Notes: generated by a model from the sequence alone, not told the origin. Shown: positions 1-6,625, numbered from the stretch's first letter. The stretch is DNA of 9,336 nucleotides from Gammaproteobacteria bacterium (GCA_030625445.1 DAOUQU010000045.1:1-9336), one strand, 5' to 3'. Made by a program: numbers and translations.

Positions 1-368
1 TCGCGCATGCCCGTAACCTCTTTGAGGATCTCCTGCAGCTCATACATGCAGGCCATGAACCCCTGGCTGTGGCTCTCAGGCGCATAGGGGTGGCGCGCCA
101 AAAAACCCGGCAGCATCGCGAGCGTGTTGCAGCCGCGCGGATTGTATTTCATGGTGCAGGAGCCCAGCGGGTAGAAGTGTGTGTCGATGGAAAAATTCTT
201 CCGTGAGAGACGCGTATAGTGACGCACTGTCTGCATCTCCGACACTTCAGGTAGGGCGGCAGGCTGCTCACGTCGCATTGACGCCGGAATGGATTCCAGT
301 GAGGCGACGCTGCCGGGGGCCTGGGCGGTCGCACGCCGTCCGGATTGTGATTGTTCAAATATCAGCAT
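1..368 (-). CDS. gcvPB: Glycine dehydrogenase (decarboxylating) subunit 2, partial
   Basis: This is the C-terminal-half subunit of the split glycine cleavage P-protein, which with GcvPA decarboxylates glycine using pyridoxal phosphate and passes the aminomethyl group to the lipoyl arm of GcvH in the cytoplasm. Only the first 122 codons are visible; the gene runs off the left edge, so the PLP-binding lysine lies outside the window. The start ATG (complement of 366-368) opens with MLIFEQSQSGRRATAQAP, the usual beginning of this subunit. Residues 66-77 read YPLGSCTMKYNP, a hallmark of P-proteins, followed by a conserved PGF..RHPYAPESHSQG stretch. No good Shine-Dalgarno is visible before the ATG. 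It lies 219 bases downstream of gcvPA, an unusually wide gap that contains a palindromic repeat. The identification is secure; the start is likely from the family N-terminus. Confidence 0.95.
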   Translation of the reverse strand, partial: MLIFEQSQSGRRATAQAPGSVASLESIPASMRREQPAALPEVSEMQTVRHYTRLSRKNFSIDTHFYPLGSCTMKYNPRGCNTLAMLPGFLARHPYAPESHSQGFMACMYELQEILKEVTGMR

Positions 369-383
369 GAGGTAACGTCTTTA

Positions 384-412
384 TTTATATCTATTATGTC
401 TAGTGAGACCAA
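384..412 (-). promoter_or_regulatory. Possible sigma70 promoter before gcvPB
   Basis: Read on the minus strand, TTGGTC (407-412) and TATAAA (384-389) are separated by 17 bases. The -10 box matches the consensus at five of six positions, the -35 at only three. Transcription would start only about 8 bases before the gcvPB ATG, leaving no room for a ribosome site, so this is weak evidence for an independent promoter. The stretch is AT-rich, and chance matches are likely. Confidence 0.2.
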
Positions 413-447
413 GTCTTAGACTGACAAGGCATGGAAGAGATTTTTTT

Positions 448-509
448 CTCTCGCCAAGACGCGAAGACCGCAAAGGTTTTTCTTGGCGAGCTTTGCGTCT
501 TTGCGAGAG
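448..509. repeat. Imperfect palindromic repeat, family A (between gcvPA and gcvPB)
   Basis: Two 29-base arms (448-476 and 481-509) match in inverted orientation at 23 of 29 positions around a TTTT loop. The right half contains CTTTGCGTCTTTGCGAGAG. The shape is that of a small dispersed intergenic palindrome (REP/MITE-like). No coding frame covers it. In the transcript it would form a long imperfect hairpin inside the gcv unit, which might stabilise the mRNA or partly terminate it. Confidence 0.75.
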
Positions 510-587
510 TAATCTTTGAAATTTGGTTCATTTGTTTATGACAGGGTGCAATCCGCATTATCCCTCTCTGCAGAGGTAGAGTCAGGT

Positions 588-1982
588 TTAATCAAACTTC
601 GGTGTAACAGGACATTTCGCCTGGCGGTTCATGATGCGATCGAGCTTGTCGCGAAAATCCTCTATCTGCTGTTCGGTGCGCTTCTCTGTTGCACATACTA
701 GGATAGCGTCACCGAGCTCGGGATACTCTTCGCCAAGATCATAGCCGCCGAGTACATTGTGCGCGGCCAGCGAACGCAGCACATTTTTTGGCGCGGCATT
801 AATTTTCAATACGCTTTCGTTAAACACGGGAGATGTGAACAGCGCATCGACACCATCGATGCTGCATAATTTTTCAACCAGTTTCCCGGTATTTGCGTGT
901 GCGGCAGCGGCCGTGTGCGCCATTCCCTCACCGCCCAGCAGCGCCATGTAGATAGTCGCTGCCGTTACCATCAATCCCTGGTTGGTGCAGATATTGGATG
1001 TCGCCTTGGAGCGGCGGATATGCTGTTCGCGCGCCTGCAGGGTAAGTGTGTAGCCGCGCTTACCGTCGAGATCCTCGGTGCCGCCGATAATGCGTCCCGG
1101 CATCTGGCGTACATGCTGCTGTCTGCAGCACATGAATCCCAGGTAGGGGCCGCCGGATGAGAGTGGGATCCCCAGCGGCTGACCCTCTCCACAGCAGATA
1201 TCCACACCCTGGTCGCCCCATTCACCGGGCGGCTTGAGAATGGCGAGCGCGAGCGGATTGACGACGGCGATGCTGATGGCGCCATTGCTCTTCGCCCAGC
1301 TGGTGAGTGCATCGACATCCTCGAGTACGCCGAAAAAGTTGGGCTGGGGAATAACCAGTGCGGTGATGTCTTCACCGCTGTATCTGTCGAGTGCATCGAG
1401 ATCGGTTTTGCCGCTTGCCGTATCAAACGGGAGTTCAAGCAGCTCGATCTTCTGATGGTGCACAATCGTTTTTACCGTCTTGCGATAAGCCGGGTGCAGG
1501 CTGCGCGGCAGCAATACCCGTCTGGATTTCGATTTGCGGTTAGCGCGCACCGCCATCAATATCGACTCGGCCACTGCTGATGCACCGTCATAGAGAGAGG
1601 CATTGGAGACATCCATGCCAGTCAGTGCGGTCATCATCGATTGATATTCATACAGCAGCTGCAGTGTTCCCTGGCTGGCTTCAGCCTGATAGGGGGTGTA
1701 GGCGGTATAAAATTCGCCGCGGGTGGCAAGTTCCCACACTGCAGCAGGAATATGGTGGTCGTACGCGCCGGCACCGATGAAGCAGCCCGGCTGACCATCA
1801 GCCGCAGCGCGTTGATGCATCAGCTCGGTGATCTCCATCTCGCTCATTCCTGCCGGGATGGCGTCGAGGACTCCACATTTCAGATCTTCCGGGATCTCAT
1901 CAAACAGGCTTTCGATGCTGTCGGCGCCGATGCTTGAGAGCATGCGATTGACATCATCCGCGGTGTGGGGAATGAATGGCAT
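588..1982 (-). CDS. gcvPA: Glycine dehydrogenase (decarboxylating) subunit 1
   Basis: This is the N-terminal-half subunit of the split P-protein; with GcvPB it forms the PLP-dependent glycine decarboxylase of the glycine cleavage system. At 464 residues it has the usual length. Family blocks appear in order: an N-terminal MPFIPHTADDVNRMLSSIG, the segment FIGAGAYDHHIPAAVWEL (about residues 69-86), YTAYTPYQAEASQGTLQL (92-109) with YDGASAVAE after it, and GEGQPLGIPLSSGGPYLGF (265-283) followed by GRIIGGTEDLDGKRGYTLTL and SNICTNQ. The start is supported by AGAGG eight bases before the ATG. gcvH lies 178 bases upstream and gcvPB 219 bases downstream; both gaps hold palindromic repeats, so the genes are probably still co-transcribed but loosely packed. 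No frameshift or missing block is seen. Confidence 0.97.
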   Translation of the reverse strand: MPFIPHTADDVNRMLSSIGADSIESLFDEIPEDLKCGVLDAIPAGMSEMEITELMHQRAAADGQPGCFIGAGAYDHHIPAAVWELATRGEFYTAYTPYQAEASQGTLQLLYEYQSMMTALTGMDVSNASLYDGASAVAESILMAVRANRKSKSRRVLLPRSLHPAYRKTVKTIVHHQKIELLELPFDTASGKTDLDALDRYSGEDITALVIPQPNFFGVLEDVDALTSWAKSNGAISIAVVNPLALAILKPPGEWGDQGVDICCGEGQPLGIPLSSGGPYLGFMCCRQQHVRQMPGRIIGGTEDLDGKRGYTLTLQAREQHIRRSKATSNICTNQGLMVTAATIYMALLGGEGMAHTAAAAHANTGKLVEKLCSIDGVDALFTSPVFNESVLKINAAPKNVLRSLAAHNVLGGYDLGEEYPELGDAILVCATEKRTEQQIEDFRDKLDRIMNRQAKCPVTPKFD

Positions 1983-2077
1983 TAAAGGAACCTCTGATTC
2001 AGTCCATGGGATAGCGGGGGTTCGGGGGAAGGGCGATCTGGTTATGCATGACTTTGCAATAATCCCGTGTGAAAGCC

Positions 2078-2152
2078 GTCATTGCGAGGGAGCCAAAGCG
2101 ACCGTGGCAATCTCGCTGGCACAGGAGATCGCTTCACTTCGTTCGCGATGAC
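2078..2152. repeat. Palindromic repeat, family B (between gcvH and gcvPA)
   Basis: The element opens with GTCATTGCGAGG and ends with the inverted counterpart TTCGTTCGCGATGAC. Internal segments also pair: GGCAATCTC on the left and GAGATCGCTTC on the right. This layout is that of a dispersed palindrome of the GTCATTGCGAGG...CGCAATGAC type, which recurs in many proteobacterial genomes (from general knowledge, not a search). It fills almost half of the 178-base gcvH-gcvPA gap. The rest of that gap (1983-2077) shows only the gcvPA ribosome site. Confidence 0.8.
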
Positions 2153-2160
2153 AGCCAACA

Positions 2161-2556
2161 TTAATGCTCCTCATCCTGTGCGTGTTTCGCATAGGCGTCA
2201 GCGTCCATCAATGCATCCAGTTCACTCTTGTCAGCCACTTTTAATGTGAACAGCCAGCCCTCTTCGTAGGGAGAGTCATTGATGCTTTCCGGTGCGTCAT
2301 TTAGTACATCATTGACACCGAGGATCTTTCCCGAGAGCGGAGAGTAGATATCGGAAGCGGCCTTGACGGATTCAACCACGGCAATTTCGTCACCGGCTGC
2401 TACATCGCTGCCTGCTTCAGGCAGTTCGACGAAGACCAGGTCGCCAAGCAGCTCCTGCGCGTGGTCGCTGATGCCGACAGTGACAGTGCCGTCACCATTA
2501 TCCTTGACCCATTCGTGTGTTTTTGCGTACTTCAGCCCATCGGGGGTATTACTCAT
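2161..2556 (-). CDS. gcvH: Glycine cleavage system H protein
   Basis: This is the lipoyl carrier protein that shuttles the aminomethyl intermediate from the P-protein to the T-protein and is then reoxidised by the L-protein (not in this window). The 131-residue length is typical. The lipoylation site is visible as AVVESVKAASDIYSP, with Lys65 as the modified residue. The conserved N-terminal KYAKTHEWVK and the VGISDHAQELLGDLVFVELP core are present. GGAG seven bases before the ATG supports the start. It lies 36 bases downstream of gcvT and so is most likely co-transcribed with it. The C-terminus is acidic (DEEH), which is common in the family. Nothing is missing. Confidence 0.98.
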   Translation of the reverse strand: MSNTPDGLKYAKTHEWVKDNGDGTVTVGISDHAQELLGDLVFVELPEAGSDVAAGDEIAVVESVKAASDIYSPLSGKILGVNDVLNDAPESINDSPYEEGWLFTLKVADKSELDALMDADAYAKHAQDEEH

Positions 2557-2592
2557 GAGAATGCTCCATGGAGGTCAGTTTTAGGTTTTAAG

Positions 2593-3684
2593 TTAGAGCT
2601 CGGTGGCGAGTTTGCCGTGACGTACAAAGGGATATTTTACAACTTTGACGGGCAGATGCTTGCCACGCATCTCCACATCAAAACCGTGGGGTGAGCCTGT
2701 CTCGATGCGGGCGAGTGCAATACTGCGTTCAAGAGTGGGTGAAAAGCTGCCAGAAGTAATCTCTCCGATCTGTTTGTCACCGACAAAAAGCTTTTGATGA
2801 CTGCGCAGAATACCTCGTCCATCAAGAACCAGGCCGACAAGTTGTTGATGGATACCTTCTTTTTTCTGCTTCTCCAGCGCCTCGCGACCGATAAATGAGC
2901 GCTCTTCGGGTTTCAATGCGACTGTCCAGTCGAGTCCTGAAACCAGAGGGGTGGTTGTTTCATCCATATCCTGGCCATAAAGATTCATGCCGGCTTCGAG
3001 TCGCAGGGTGTCGCGTGAACCCAGGCCACAGGGACGCACTCCTGCATCGGCAAGGTCATTCCACAGGGCGACACAGTCACTCTGAGGCAGTAAGATTTCA
3101 AATCCATCTTCGCCAGTATAACCTGTGCGGGCAATGAACCAGCTGGGATCCCAGACGGCTGAAAAGGGCTTCAGCTCTGCAGCTGCTTCGTGCAGCTCTT
3201 CATTCAACAGCGGCAGCGTCAATTCAATCGCTTTGGGGCCCTGCACAGCAATCATCGCCAGATCGCTGCGTGGAAGCACGTCGATCCCGAAAACGCCAAC
3301 CTGCTCCATGATCCAGCCAAGATCCTTTTGTGCGGTGGATGCGTTGACGACGATGCGGTACCAGGTTTCATCCATGAAATAGACGATCAGGTCGTCGATC
3401 ACACCACCCTGTGAGTTGAGCATGCAGGAGTAGAGCGCCCTGCCCGTGGATTTTAGTTTTCCCACGTCGTTGGCAAGCAGGTGGCGCAGATAGCGTTTAC
3501 AGTCGCTGCCCTTGAGGTCGATGATCTGCATGTGGGAGACGTCGAACATGCCGGCGTGTCGGCGAATGGCATGGTGTTCCTCAATCTGGGAGCCGTAATG
3601 CACCGGCATTTCCCAGCCGCCGAAGGGCACCATGCGGGCACCCAGGTCGTGATGCGTCTGGTTCAGAATAGTTTTTTTATTCAT
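2593..3684 (-). CDS. gcvT: Glycine cleavage system T protein (aminomethyltransferase)
   Basis: GcvT takes the aminomethyl group from the H protein and, with tetrahydrofolate, releases ammonia and forms 5,10-methylene-THF. The start is placed at the ATG at 3684 (363 residues) because the protein then begins MNKKTILNQTHHDLGARM, aligning with the family N-terminus just before VPFGGWEMPVHYGSQIEEHH. An in-frame GTG at 3738 would add 18 residues with no family counterpart and lacks a ribosome site. The folate-site segment GGVIDDLIVYF (Asp97-Asp98), the LLANDVGKL block and the GYTGEDGFEILLP block are all present, as is a C-terminal barrel domain from about residue 280. It is the first gene of the gcv unit, transcribed divergently from leuA. 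The ribosome site before the chosen ATG is weak. Confidence 0.95.
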   Translation of the reverse strand: MNKKTILNQTHHDLGARMVPFGGWEMPVHYGSQIEEHHAIRRHAGMFDVSHMQIIDLKGSDCKRYLRHLLANDVGKLKSTGRALYSCMLNSQGGVIDDLIVYFMDETWYRIVVNASTAQKDLGWIMEQVGVFGIDVLPRSDLAMIAVQGPKAIELTLPLLNEELHEAAAELKPFSAVWDPSWFIARTGYTGEDGFEILLPQSDCVALWNDLADAGVRPCGLGSRDTLRLEAGMNLYGQDMDETTTPLVSGLDWTVALKPEERSFIGREALEKQKKEGIHQQLVGLVLDGRGILRSHQKLFVGDKQIGEITSGSFSPTLERSIALARIETGSPHGFDVEMRGKHLPVKVVKYPFVRHGKLATEL

Positions 3685-3758
3685 TAAGATGGCTCGGTCG
3701 TTACAGGCGTCGGCGCTTGAAATACCGATCACTCTCACAAGGGCATAATTAACTTGAG

Positions 3759-3787
3759 ACTATAGCTTGAGAGCGGTTTTGGAGCAA
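3759..3787 (-). promoter_or_regulatory. Putative sigma70 promoter of the gcvT-H-PA-PB unit
   Basis: On the minus strand TTGCTC (3782-3787) and TATAGT (3759-3764) are spaced by exactly 17 bases. The -10 box matches five of six consensus positions, the -35 three. A start near 3752 would give a leader of about 70 bases to the ATG at 3684 and place the alternative GTG (3738) almost at the 5' end, which favours the ATG. I see no glycine riboswitch core in the leader. Confidence 0.4.
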
Positions 3788-3818
3788 ATGTAAAAAACCG
3801 GCTTTCCCGGATTTCATC

Positions 3819-3909
3819 GTTGTCTACGCTCCTGCGTGGGAATGCAGAGCTGACTCAAAGGTAACTCCGTATGCATTATGCATTCCCACCGAGGAGGGAG
3901 GGAACGAGA
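3819..3909. repeat. Palindromic repeat, family C (gcvT-leuA gap)
   Basis: GTGGGAATGCA at 3836-3846 is repeated perfectly inverted as TGCATTCCCAC at 3879-3889. Outer segments (CTACGCTCCTGC on the left, GAGGGAGGGAACGAG on the right) pair less well. The CGCTCCTGCGTGGGAATGC...GCATTCCCAC layout is that of a dispersed gammaproteobacterial intergenic palindrome. The right outer arm looks degenerate. It is non-coding. Confidence 0.75.
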
Positions 3910-3948
3910 TAAAAAAGAGATAAGGAACTTCTGAATAACTGATTTTTA

Positions 3949-4026
3949 TCACGAAATAGACGAAAGTCACGAAAGAAGATATTTGATGATTTCGTGTGGT
4001 TCGTGACTTTCGTGGTTCATCTTTTA
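3949..4026. repeat. Palindromic repeat, family D (gcvT-leuA gap)
   Basis: ACGAAAGTCACGAA (3960-3973) is matched by a perfect 14-base inverted copy TTCGTGACTTTCGT (4000-4013). Each arm also carries a second CACGAAA / TTTCGTG unit (3950-3956 and 3968-3974 on the left, 3990-3996 and 4008-4014 on the right). The element ends about 30 bases before the putative leuA promoter. It is unrelated in sequence to the other three palindromes in the window. Confidence 0.75.
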
Positions 4027-4054
4027 TCAGTACCAGTTTTTTATTACTCAGATG

Positions 4055-4083
4055 TTGGCAAATACGAATTGATGGGTTATATT
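4055..4083 (+). promoter_or_regulatory. Putative sigma70 promoter of leuA
   Basis: TTGGCA (4055-4060) and TATATT (4078-4083) are separated by 17 bases, and each matches five of six consensus positions; it is the best promoter match noticed in the window. Transcription from about 4090 would give a leader of roughly 250 bases before leuA, containing the Leu-rich reading frame and the hairpins described separately. Confidence 0.6.
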
Positions 4084-4175
4084 TGAATTCCGTAGATAAT
4101 ATATCAACTAATATTCAATCAGCTGCTATGAAAGGCCACGGCATCGCCATCAGTTTCGCAACTGACGCTTATTTG

Positions 4176-4247
4176 ATGAGCGGGCTTTCTGCTGCACGCT
4201 ATCTGCGCTCTCTCCTGCGACTACTGCCCGTTTGGGCATTCAAATAA
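4176..4247 (+). CDS. Putative leucine-rich leader peptide of leuA
   Basis: A 23-codon frame reads MSGLSAARYLRSLLRLLPVW followed by AFK and TAA. Six residues are Leu, five of them within eight codons (10-17: CTG CGC TCT CTC CTG CGA CTA CTG), including the CTA codon that is also used in the E. coli leu leader. It ends 92 bases before leuA, in the position of an attenuator leader peptide. Codons 12-15 overlap a segment complementary to the leuA ribosome site, and codons 17-21 form a hairpin. Against it: no clear Shine-Dalgarno precedes this ATG, and the frame is open further upstream, so an alternative start at 4128 (39 residues) is possible. The product is expected to have no function beyond sensing leucyl-tRNA supply. 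This is inference from position and composition. Confidence 0.45.
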   Translation: MSGLSAARYLRSLLRLLPVWAFK

Positions 4248-4334
4248 AGTTGCCCTGGCGGGGGCCTGAATCTCACGCAACAATCCAACGAATGACGAAA
4301 AACAGTTGCCGCTGAGGCTGGCAATGCAGGAGAG
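4210..4334 (+). promoter_or_regulatory. Possible leuA translational attenuator (anti-SD, hairpins, SD)
   Basis: CTCTCCTGC at 4210-4218, inside the Leu codon run of the leader frame, is exactly complementary over nine bases to GCAGGAGAG at 4326-4334, which contains the leuA Shine-Dalgarno (AGGAG, 4328-4332; seven bases from the ATG). Between them lie a perfect hairpin TGCCC-GTTT-GGGCA (4225-4238), a second TGCCC (4251-4255) able to compete for GGGCA, and a TTGCC/GGCAA hairpin (4306-4324) abutting the ribosome site. No T-run follows any hairpin, so classic transcription termination is not supported; sequestration of the ribosome site is the simpler reading. A ribosome stalled on Leu codons would mask the anti-SD and free leuA. 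Confidence 0.4.
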
Positions 4335-4339
4335 TTCCC

Positions 4340-5887
4340 ATGAGTAAAGAACAACTCAAAATATTTGATACGACATTGCGTGACGGAGAACAGAGTCCGG
4401 GCGCATCCATGACCAAAGACGAGAAAGTGCGCATCGCCAGAGCGCTGGAAAAGATGCGGGTCGATGTCATCGAAGCCGGCTTCCCGATTGCCAGCCAGGG
4501 TGATTTCGAGGCTGTGCAGGCGGTTGCGCAAGTGGTCAAGGATTCTACAGTGTGCGGTCTTGCGCGCGCGCTGGACGGGGATATTGACCGTGCCGGCGAG
4601 GCATTGAAAGGCGCCAATTCATCCCGTATCCATACTTTTATCGCAACCTCTCCGATTCATATGCAGCGTAAATTGCGCATGTCGCCTGACCAGGTTGTCG
4701 AACAGGCTGTCAGGTCTGTCAGGCGCGCCCGCCAGTTTACAGATGATGTCGAATTTTCTGCTGAAGACGCAGGCCGCTCCGAGATCGACTTTTTATGCCG
4801 TATTATCGAGGCGGTGATCGATGAAGGGGCAACGACCATCAATGTGCCGGATACTGTCGGCTACGCCATGCCGTGGCAGTTTGGTGAGACTATTCGCACC
4901 TTGATTGAGCGGGTGCCCAATTCGGATAAAGCTGTTTTTTCGGTGCATTGCCACAATGATCTCGGGCTTGCCGTGGCAAATTCACTGGCTGCAGTGATGC
5001 ATGGTGCACGCCAGGTGGAGTGCACCATCAATGGTCTTGGCGAGCGTGCAGGAAACGCCTCGCTGGAAGAGATCGTGATGGCGGTACGTACGCGATCAGA
5101 TGTCTATCAGTGTGAAACCGTGCTGGATACAACGCAAATCCTCAGTTGCTCGAAGCTGGTCTCCAATGTGACAGGATTTCCTGTACAGCCGAACAAGGCG
5201 ATTGTCGGCGCCAATGCATTTGCCCATGAATCCGGCATCCACCAGGATGGGGTGTTGAAGCACCGCGAGACTTACGAAATCATGCGCGCAGAGGATGTGG
5301 GCTGGAGCAAGAATCGCATAGTGCTCGGTAAACATTCGGGACGCAACGCCCTTCGAAGTCGCCTGGAAGAGTTGGGGCACCGTTTCGACAGCGAAGAGGA
5401 TTTGAACGAAACTTTTCGACGCTTCAAGGATCTTGCCGACAAAAAACATGAAATCTTCGATGAAGATCTCCAGGTCCTCGTCTCCGAAACCGACAGTGAG
5501 GCCGTGAGTGAGCGTATTCGTCTGTTGTCGCTGAAGGTGTGCAGCGAGACTGGTGAGACACCTGTTGCTACAGTGGTGGTGGCGATTGACGGCGAAGAGA
5601 TGAGCGTCACTGCCGCGGGCGGAGGTCCTGTGGATGCGGCTTTCAAGGCGATCAAAAAGCTGACCGGAGTTGATGCTGTCTTGCAGTTGTACTCGGTGAA
5701 TAATATTACCACTGGGACTGATTCCCAGGGTGAGGTAACCGTCCGTCTCAAGCAGGATGAACGCATCATTAACGGCCAGGGGGCGGATACAGATATCGTC
5801 ATCGCATCTGCAAAAGCCTATGTGAACGCGATCAACCGGCTGCTTGATAGGGAGGAGCGTGCGCATCCCCAGGGCGGCGATGTCTGA
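4340..5887 (+). CDS. leuA: 2-isopropylmalate synthase
   Basis: LeuA condenses acetyl-CoA with 2-oxoisovalerate to 2-isopropylmalate, the committed step of leucine biosynthesis, in the cytoplasm. The 515-residue length suits the long proteobacterial type. The N-terminal TIM barrel opens with FDTTLRDGEQSPGASM (Arg14, Asp15), has HCHNDLGLA with metal-ligand candidates His203 and His205, and NGLGERAGNASLEE with Asn239 as a further ligand. After the linker (HESGIHQDGVLK, GKHSGRNALRSRL) comes the C-terminal allosteric domain, from about residue 385, which in this family binds leucine for feedback inhibition. The start is supported by AGGAG seven bases upstream. It overlaps the next gene by eight bases, suggesting coupling. 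No other leu or ilv gene is adjacent in the window. The leader upstream suggests added leucine control. Confidence 0.98.
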   Translation: MSKEQLKIFDTTLRDGEQSPGASMTKDEKVRIARALEKMRVDVIEAGFPIASQGDFEAVQAVAQVVKDSTVCGLARALDGDIDRAGEALKGANSSRIHTFIATSPIHMQRKLRMSPDQVVEQAVRSVRRARQFTDDVEFSAEDAGRSEIDFLCRIIEAVIDEGATTINVPDTVGYAMPWQFGETIRTLIERVPNSDKAVFSVHCHNDLGLAVANSLAAVMHGARQVECTINGLGERAGNASLEEIVMAVRTRSDVYQCETVLDTTQILSCSKLVSNVTGFPVQPNKAIVGANAFAHESGIHQDGVLKHRETYEIMRAEDVGWSKNRIVLGKHSGRNALRSRLEELGHRFDSEEDLNETFRRFKDLADKKHEIFDEDLQVLVSETDSEAVSERIRLLSLKVCSETGETPVATVVVAIDGEEMSVTAAGGGPVDAAFKAIKKLTGVDAVLQLYSVNNITTGTDSQGEVTVRLKQDERIINGQGADTDIVIASAKAYVNAINRLLDREERAHPQGGDV

Positions 5888-6617
5888 TCACGAACCGGCT
5901 CCATTGTTGCTTGATCAGCGGCGCAGAGAGATGCTGGATGCCATGGGTATTCAGTACTGGGTGCGCCGCGATCTGCCGGCAGATCAGCATCATGAAGTAA
6001 TTCCTGAGCATGAACCGTGGCAGGTGTCACAGGAGTCGATGCTTGAGCAGCCCATGCCGCAACTTCCTACAGACTGGGAGTCGCTGCAGTCGGCTGTTAG
6101 CAATTGCCGCAAGTGTTCCCTGTCTCAGGGCCGTCAAAACACGGTGTTTGGGGCGGGAGATCAAAATGCCCGGGTGATGGTGGTTGGCGAAGCTCCGGGA
6201 GAGGAGGAGGACCGGCAGGGGTTGCCGTTTGTCGGCCGGGCAGGGTTGTTGTTAAACCAGATGCTTCTGGCTGCCGGGCTCTCCCGCGAGAGCGTCTATA
6301 TTGCCAATATTCTCAATTGCAGACCTCCCGGGAATCGCAACCCTGATGTAGAGGAGATGAAAGCGTGCCATGACTATCTGCAGCAGCAGATTGACCTGGT
6401 TCAGCCTGAAGTGATTCTTGCCGCCGGAGGCGTTGCCGCTAAAAACCTGCTGCAGTCAGACGAGGCTGTTGGACGGCTGCGCGGCAGGATGCATCACTAT
6501 GGCGAATCAAAAATTCCATTGCTGGTGACCTACCATCCCTCATACCTGTTGCGCAAGCCCAGTGAAAAAGCCAAATCATGGCAGGATCTGCAACTACTGA
6601 TGAAGCAGTTGCAGTGA
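5880..6617 (+). CDS. Type-4 (family 4) uracil-DNA glycosylase with psi-like N-terminus
   Basis: This enzyme removes uracil from DNA to start base excision repair. The ATG at 5880 overlaps the leuA stop by eight bases and is preceded by AGGGCGG; an upstream in-frame TTG at 5844 is less likely. The 245-residue protein has a catalytic domain from about residue 70. It carries four cysteines in the family-4 Fe-S pattern (Cys76, Cys79, Cys147, Cys163), GEAPGEEED (103-111) followed by GLPFVGRAG for water activation and uracil binding, and HPSYLLR (219-225). The first 35 residues are an extension, with RRREMLDAMGIQYWVRRDLP at about 14-33, resembling the N-terminal peptide of the DNA polymerase III psi subunit; residues 36-68 look like a disordered linker. 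The gene abuts rimI, as holD does in E. coli. The enzyme assignment is firm; the psi resemblance is my reading. Confidence 0.93.
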   Translation: MSDHEPAPLLLDQRRREMLDAMGIQYWVRRDLPADQHHEVIPEHEPWQVSQESMLEQPMPQLPTDWESLQSAVSNCRKCSLSQGRQNTVFGAGDQNARVMVVGEAPGEEEDRQGLPFVGRAGLLLNQMLLAAGLSRESVYIANILNCRPPGNRNPDVEEMKACHDYLQQQIDLVQPEVILAAGGVAAKNLLQSDEAVGRLRGRMHHYGESKIPLLVTYHPSYLLRKPSEKAKSWQDLQLLMKQLQ

Positions 6618-6625
6618 GTGCGGTG

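Noticed and set aside
971..1465. A 164-residue reading frame on the minus strand inside gcvPA
   Set aside because: It is a different frame within gcvPA, Ser/Arg/Pro-rich without any motif, as expected of a shadow frame.
3684..3738. Longer GcvT starting at GTG 3738
   Set aside because: The 18 extra residues have no family counterpart, no ribosome site precedes the GTG, and it would lie almost at the predicted transcript 5' end.
3685..3758. Glycine riboswitch upstream of gcvT
   Set aside because: Such riboswitches often precede gcvT. On the minus strand the leader has GTGAGAG and a GCGCCGACGCC stretch and a TCGGT/ACCGA stem, but not the conserved GCCGAAGG-GCAA core and CTCTCAGGCAAAAGGAC end, and it is too short for the usual tandem aptamer.
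3796..3813. Intrinsic terminator with CCGG-GAAAG-CCGG and T-run on the minus strand
   Set aside because: The stem is only four base pairs and no gene on the minus strand ends there; it lies upstream of gcvT.
3996..4175. Upstream extension of the leader frame back to ATG 3996
   Set aside because: That start lies inside a palindromic repeat and upstream of the putative leuA promoter, and the extension has no recognisable feature; only the Leu-rich 3' part is of interest.
5096..5866. A 256-residue reading frame antisense to leuA
   Set aside because: It lies wholly inside leuA on the opposite strand, has no recognisable domain, and is a by-product of the codon bias of a GC-rich gene.
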